A program made the translations under genes and the position numbers. Below the pieces are notes generated by a model, which searched no databases, had not been told where the DNA came from, and was given only the letters and a program-made list of their open reading frames with translations. Below are positions 7,382 to 11,252 of a stretch of 11,252 nucleotides of DNA, piece after piece (the stretch's first letter is position 1; every line of letters starts with the position of its first letter). The stretch is from positions 1 through 11,252 of the forward strand of contig CADWAF010002185.1 of assembly GCA_902984215.1 (NCBI GenBank). Direction: 5' to 3'. This DNA is from Willaertia magna. Taxonomy: Eukaryota; Heterolobosea; Eutetramitea; Acrasida; Naegleriidae.

Positions 7382-8689
7382 TTAAAATATTCCTGGAATC
7401 ATAATATATTTAACACGACTACAATATTCATCCCAGAATTTACCATATTTAGCTTGACATCTTTCATTATCTCTTTGAGCTCTATTTAATAATAATAAAG
7501 TTAAATAGATTGGATAAGCCCATGGTAATAAATATCCACATTGTAAACATGGTAAAGATTGACTAATAGCAACTAAGATATCTCCTAAATAATTAACTTT
7601 TCTAGCAATTCCCCAAAATCCAGAAATTAATAATTTTCTATTTCCTGCTGTTTCAATGGTTACTGGCTTAATTCCGAACCATGTTTTAGTTGGATCTTGT
7701 CTAAATACAAACTTTTGATTATTAGCTCTATATCATCATTATTCCGATAAGAAGAAGATGAAAAGAATAAGAAACAATAAGAAGAATACAAAAAAAACTT
7801 ACCCTCTAAAGATAATAAAACCAAGTAAGAATAAAATTAAATTACCAATAGTTTGATACCAATTAACACCAAAATCATTAATTAAATAAAGATTTTGAAC
7901 AGAAAATACCATCGGAATCCAAGTATAATCTCCCATAAGTAACATGAACCCAAAATTCTCTTCAATAATATCAAACATAAAAACTAATCCATATTCAAAT
8001 ACAAAAGCATCAATAATATACCAAAAACTAATAAACTCAAAAGTAACTAAATTTAAACTTAAAGTTTGATATAAACTATATTGTTCAAAAATAAAACTAA
8101 TATTAATCATTGATAATAAAATAAAAGCAGGACGATAAGAAAATAATTTAATTTCAAAACCATAAATATGTGGATTTAATTCAACTCCACACCAATAGTT
8201 CTTTATGAAATTGAAGAGGGTTGGTGGGTATTGATAGTTTTGTTGATCTTTTGGGATGTAAAAAGTGGCGCGTAAAAATAAAAATGTACAAAAAAAAAGG
8301 CTAAAGATTAAGGTAGTTATTATAAGTTCACCGATATGATGGGTAATGTAGGTATAGATTGGTACTGAAATAGTATTATTGGTTGGGTTGGTTGTTGAGA
8401 TGTTTAATGGTAGGTAACATAGGATGGTAAAGATTAGGATAGATAAAAGAACTACATTTAAGCCATTTAATTTATAGTGAATAACAGTATTGTTTTTAAG
8501 TGTTGCACCTGGTTTTCTTTTACCTGGAATAATAATAGTAGCAATTACGGAATAAATTAACATGGTTATATAAATTATAATTGTTGTAATACTTGGTAAT
8601 TTAATGGAAGAAAATACTGAAAGAATATCTAATCCATTATTAAAATATGGATCTAATAGTTCTGTTGGTGGTGCTTGTGGTGGAAACAT
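7382..8689 (-). CDS. ERG24: Delta(14)-sterol reductase (ERG24/FACKEL/TM7SF2 family, two exons)
   Basis: This enzyme uses NADPH to reduce the C14-C15 double bond left after C14 demethylation in sterol synthesis, in the ER membrane. The coding sequence joins 8689-7803 and 7727-7382 (410 residues). The 75-nt intron (7728-7802) starts GTAAGT and ends TATAG, restoring FRGANNQKFVFRQDP across the junction. Family blocks are in order: LPGK-like IIPGKRKPG (53-61), CGVELNPHIYGFEIKLF (167-183), a long multi-helix core, EENFGFMLLMGDYTWIP (243-259), WGIARKVNYLGD (334-345) and NRAQRDNERCQAKYG (377-391). It ends in IPGIF, as expected for a C-terminus with a short hydrophobic tail. The start is the ATG at 8689; the frame continues upstream only through a TTG. 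Three normally conserved positions differ (H173, K339, N377). Length fits the family. Confidence 0.93.
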
Positions 8690-9153
8690 TTTTTTGTTAT
8701 TTGTGAAATTGCTTCCAGCGAACGTCAACCTTGTTGTGAAATTGTCGGAGCCCGAGACGGTTCTAGGGCAACAGAGACATCGGTTTCAGAAGTACTTTTA
8801 AACTATACTTTCGGTTTGCTTAGCTTCGTTATAATTGAATAGAATTTGGTTCAAGCGCTTGAATTGAATTGTAGTGTTATAGCTTACAAGTATTCTTCTT
8901 CTTTCTTGTTTGTATTAGTAAATGATGATAAAGAAGTGCCAACAAGGCTATCGGAACATATTAATTTGAAAAAAATAAAATTTCTTCTTCAATTAAAATG
9001 TGTGCCTCTTGTAAACGCACTTTTTGTCAAAACAACAATGCATCATGTTGATTGGGATCTATAAATAGAGAGACAAAAAAAATATAACGTTTTTCCCTCC
9101 AACTCCATTTTAAAAATTATTTATTATTCAAAGCCTTCTTCTCTGTTATAAAT
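8690..9153. other. Divergent spacer between sterol reductase and kinase, no gene seen
   Basis: The spacer is 464 bp and should hold both promoters. An open plus-strand frame (8846-9064) begins only at TTG, with a stop just before it, and resembles no protein I know. The strongest signal is TATAAATAG at 9060-9068. The short stretch 8725-8770 is noticeably richer in G and C than the rest of the spacer and could be 5' UTR of the sterol reductase. Nothing else is evident. Confidence 0.5.
9060..9068 (+). promoter_or_regulatory. Candidate TATA box of the kinase gene
   Basis: TATAAATAG matches a consensus TATA box and lies 94 bp upstream of the kinase ATG at 9154. That leaves room for a start site near 9090 and a 5' UTR of about 60 nt. 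A second TATAAAT directly before the ATG (near 9147) is too close to act as its TATA box. Confidence 0.45.
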
Positions 9154-11212
9154 ATGCCTTCAAGCCATTATCAAAATGATAGAAATAATAGTAGCAGAAG
9201 TAACGTAGAGGAAAGAAGATATAATGATGATAGAAGAAATGATGATAATAGGACTAGCAGCAGAGATAGGAAATATGATCATCATCATCATGGAGAACGA
9301 GGAAGTAGCAATAGTAGATACAATGATAATTATAACGTAGACAATAGAAAATCCTATTCAAGTAGCAGTAGAGGATATAATAATAATACATCCTCTAGTA
9401 GTTCCTATCATCATCATTCTTATTCTCATCATCATAACTATAACGATAATAATAATCAACGATATAATAATAATACAACAACTGCAAGTAATAATAGTAC
9501 AAATAGTACTAAAGAATCAATACAATCAACAGCAGCAGTTTCATCATCTTCAACTAGTGTATCAAACAAACCACAATATAATGATAATAGAAATAATATA
9601 AATGTTCATCATCGTGTACAAAATTCTTCTAATAATAATACAATAACGAAATCATCTATTAATAATGAAAATGATAAAATCTCATCGTCTCGTAATAATG
9701 GAAATCCTTTGTTGAAAAGATTTGCTCATATGGACAAGGAGTAAGTACTTTCTCTTGTTGTTCTTTTGTTTAATTTCTTTCATCTTTCTTTATGTTTCTG
9801 TTTTGTTTGTATCCTTTTACATAAAATTGATAAACTAACTTTAGTATAATTAATCAATATGATCAGTTAGATAGGATAGGAGAAGGTACTTTTGGTGAAG
9901 TTTTTAAAGCAAAAGATAAGAAAACCGGTAATTTTGTAGCAATTAAAAAGATTAGAATAGATCCAAATAGAGATAAAGAAGGTTTTCCAATAACATCTAT
10001 AAGAGAAATTTCAATTTTGAAACAATTAGAGCATGATAATATTGTTAAATTGTTAGATGTTACTTGGAGTGGTAAAGGTTTATTCTTTATGGTATTTGAA
10101 TTTATAGATCATGATTTAGCTGGTTTAACGGAAATGCAATTTAAATTTACTGAGAATGAATTAAAGAATTTAATTTATCAAATACTTGAAGGTTTATATT
10201 ATTGTCATAAGAAAGGAATTATGCATAGAGATTTAAAACCTTCTAATGTTTTGATTAAAAGAGATGGTACTTTAAAATTAGCTGATTTGTAAGTATTTAG
10301 TTTAATTTAGTCTAACAACCCTTGTGCGAATGATACTTTATGCATTGTTTGTTGAATAGTGGTTTATCTCGATTTACTCAAAAGAACAAACAATTTTATA
10401 CGAATAGAGTAGTTACTCGTTGGTATAGATCTCCTGAATTACTTTTAGGAGCAACAACATATGATATAAGTATTGATATGTGGTCAGTAGGTTGTATATT
10501 AGGAGAATTATTATTGGGTGAAAGAGCAATGTTTATGGGTAAAGATGATTTAGATCAAATTGATAAAGTATTTGAATGGTGTGGAACACCAAATGAAGTG
10601 AATTGGCCAGATGTTGTTAAATTAGCTCATTGGAAGGATTTTAAACCAAAAGAAAACATGAGAAGAAGATTAAGGGATAGATTTGATCATGTACAATGTT
10701 CTCCTAAAGCAATTGATTTAGTTGAAAGATTACTAACGTTAGATCCAACAAGAAGAATAACAGCTAAGGAATGTTTAGATCATGATTGGTTTTGGGAGAA
10801 GAATACAAATCCAAAAGGTTTTAAACCAAAACATTTACCTAAAGAATCAAGGCATGAGTTAGGTGCAAGGGAAGTAAGAAAGAAGAAACAACTTGCTCCA
10901 ACTGATCCTTCACGTAGTATTCCTCCAACCCAAGAACAACGTCCTTCTTATCATCATCACCATCATCATTCTTATAATGCCTCTTATCAATCAAGGCATA
11001 ATGATAGTGGTATATCGGGAAGTAATGCTCATAATAATACTTCTCATAATAATGGAGGGAATAATGCTCCTCCATATAAGAAAGTTAAAACTGGACATTC
11101 TGATCATATACCTCCAAATAATCAATCATATCATCATCGTAATTATAATGATAGAGAAGATAGAGATAGTCATCATCACCACAAAGAGCCATATGATAAT
11201 AGAAATAAATAA
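9154..11212 (+). CDS. CDK12/CDKC/Ctk1-like cyclin-dependent kinase with His/Asn-rich tails (three exons)
   Basis: Exons are 9154-9740, 9845-10288 and 10360-11212 (627 residues), with GTAAGT introns of 104 and 71 nt. Residues 201-488 form a complete CDK domain: GEGTFGEV (208-215), catalytic K230 in VAIKKI, the cyclin-contact helix PITSIRE (244-250), HRDLKPSN (323-330) with D325, DFG (343-345, split by intron 2) and T-loop YTNRVVTRWYRSPE with probable activating T358. PITSIRE and the late block WPDVVKL...KPKENMRRRLRDRF place it with CDK12/13, plant CDKC and yeast Ctk1. These phosphorylate the RNA polymerase II C-terminal domain during elongation with a cyclin K/T-type partner, in the nucleus. 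Residues 1-195 and 489-627 are low-complexity, rich in Asn, Ser, His, Arg, Asp and Tyr, with HHHH, HHHSYSHHH, a run of six His, and an NLS-like PYKKVK. The subgroup call (CDK9 versus CDK12) is less certain than the CDK call. Confidence 0.92.
10952..10969 (+). repeat. (CAT/CAC)6 triplet repeat encoding six His
   Basis: Six His codons in a row (five CAT and one CAC) lie in the C-terminal tail of the kinase. Shorter CAT runs occur in the first exon (near 9278-9290 and 9407-9437) and again near 11170-11181. They are coding microsatellites and may vary in length between strains. Confidence 0.7.
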
Positions 11213-11252
11213 GTTTTTTTTTTATTTTCCTTCTTTCTTGTCTCTTATTACT
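11213..11252 (+). other. 3' flank of the kinase gene
   Basis: A T-run follows the TAA stop, then pyrimidine-rich sequence to the window end. It is probably the start of the 3' UTR. No polyadenylation signal can be identified with confidence. Confidence 0.35.

Noticed and set aside
8690..8728. N-terminal extension of the sterol reductase to 8728
   Set aside because: The extension begins at TTG. The first ATG in frame is at 8689 and leaves the family core intact.
8604..8801. Plus-strand frame starting with an ATG
   Set aside because: It is antisense to the well-supported N-terminal exon of the sterol reductase and shows no protein-like features.
8846..9064. Possible 72-residue plus-strand gene in the kinase promoter region
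   Set aside because: It has no ATG near its start (TTG only, stop just upstream), no recognisable motif, and overlaps the best TATA box.
10839..11075. Minus-strand frame rich in His and Tyr
   Set aside because: It is antisense to the CAT-repeat kinase tail, so its composition follows from the repeats.
1..11252. Mobile elements, CRISPR arrays, tRNA genes, viral genes or a bacterial operon
   Set aside because: No transposase or reverse transcriptase motif, no regularly spaced repeats, no tRNA cloverleaf blocks and no ribosome binding sites were seen. Introns and gene content are eukaryotic.

Overview
This window looks like nuclear DNA of an AT-rich, intron-containing unicellular eukaryote. 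The evidence is a spliceosomal Sm protein, a eukaryote-type sterol reductase, a Pol II CTD-type cyclin-dependent kinase, a eukaryotic 5S rRNA gene with an internal Pol III promoter and a T4 terminator, and ten short GT-AG introns (43-104 nt, nine starting GTAAGT). GC is roughly 25-30% by eye. The long receptor-like protein combines a Cache-like ectodomain, a degenerate class III cyclase fold, a 'WMYEM' junction and a short TPR-like tail. I associate that combination, and the ankyrin protein with its C-terminal cap, with heterolobosean amoebae such as Naegleria or Willaertia. That lineage is an inference; only a sequence search would settle it.

Layout. At 135-590 (+) is SmD1, convergent with a two-exon acidic coiled-coil protein at 667-1189 (-). 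Next are a small two-exon CxxC/CxxC zinc-ribbon-like protein (1425-1885, -) and a cysteine-pair protein built from two matching modules (2073-2321, -). A divergent spacer follows, then a six-exon two-pass membrane protein with a cyclase-like domain that lacks its catalytic residues (2709-5426, +). The spacer 5427-5810 holds one doubtful Cys-rich/transmembrane ORF on the minus strand. An intronless ankyrin-repeat protein lies at 5811-7010 (+). A single 5S rRNA gene (7084-7201, -) sits between the convergent ankyrin gene and a two-exon C-14 sterol reductase (7382-8689, -). A divergent spacer with a good TATA box leads to a three-exon CDK12/CDKC/Ctk1-like kinase (9154-11212, +), which has His- and Asn-rich tails on both sides of the kinase domain.

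The genes do not form an operon or pathway. They are a dense mix of housekeeping genes (splicing, translation, sterol synthesis, transcription elongation) and lineage-type signalling or hypothetical genes. I found no mobile element, CRISPR array, tRNA gene, viral gene or defence system. The most interesting points are the non-catalytic cyclase receptor, the double Cys-Cys module protein, the kinase with histidine-rich tails, the unusual SmD1 termini, and a locus whose two strands give rival low-complexity readings. I see no clear evidence for a wholly new multi-gene system.
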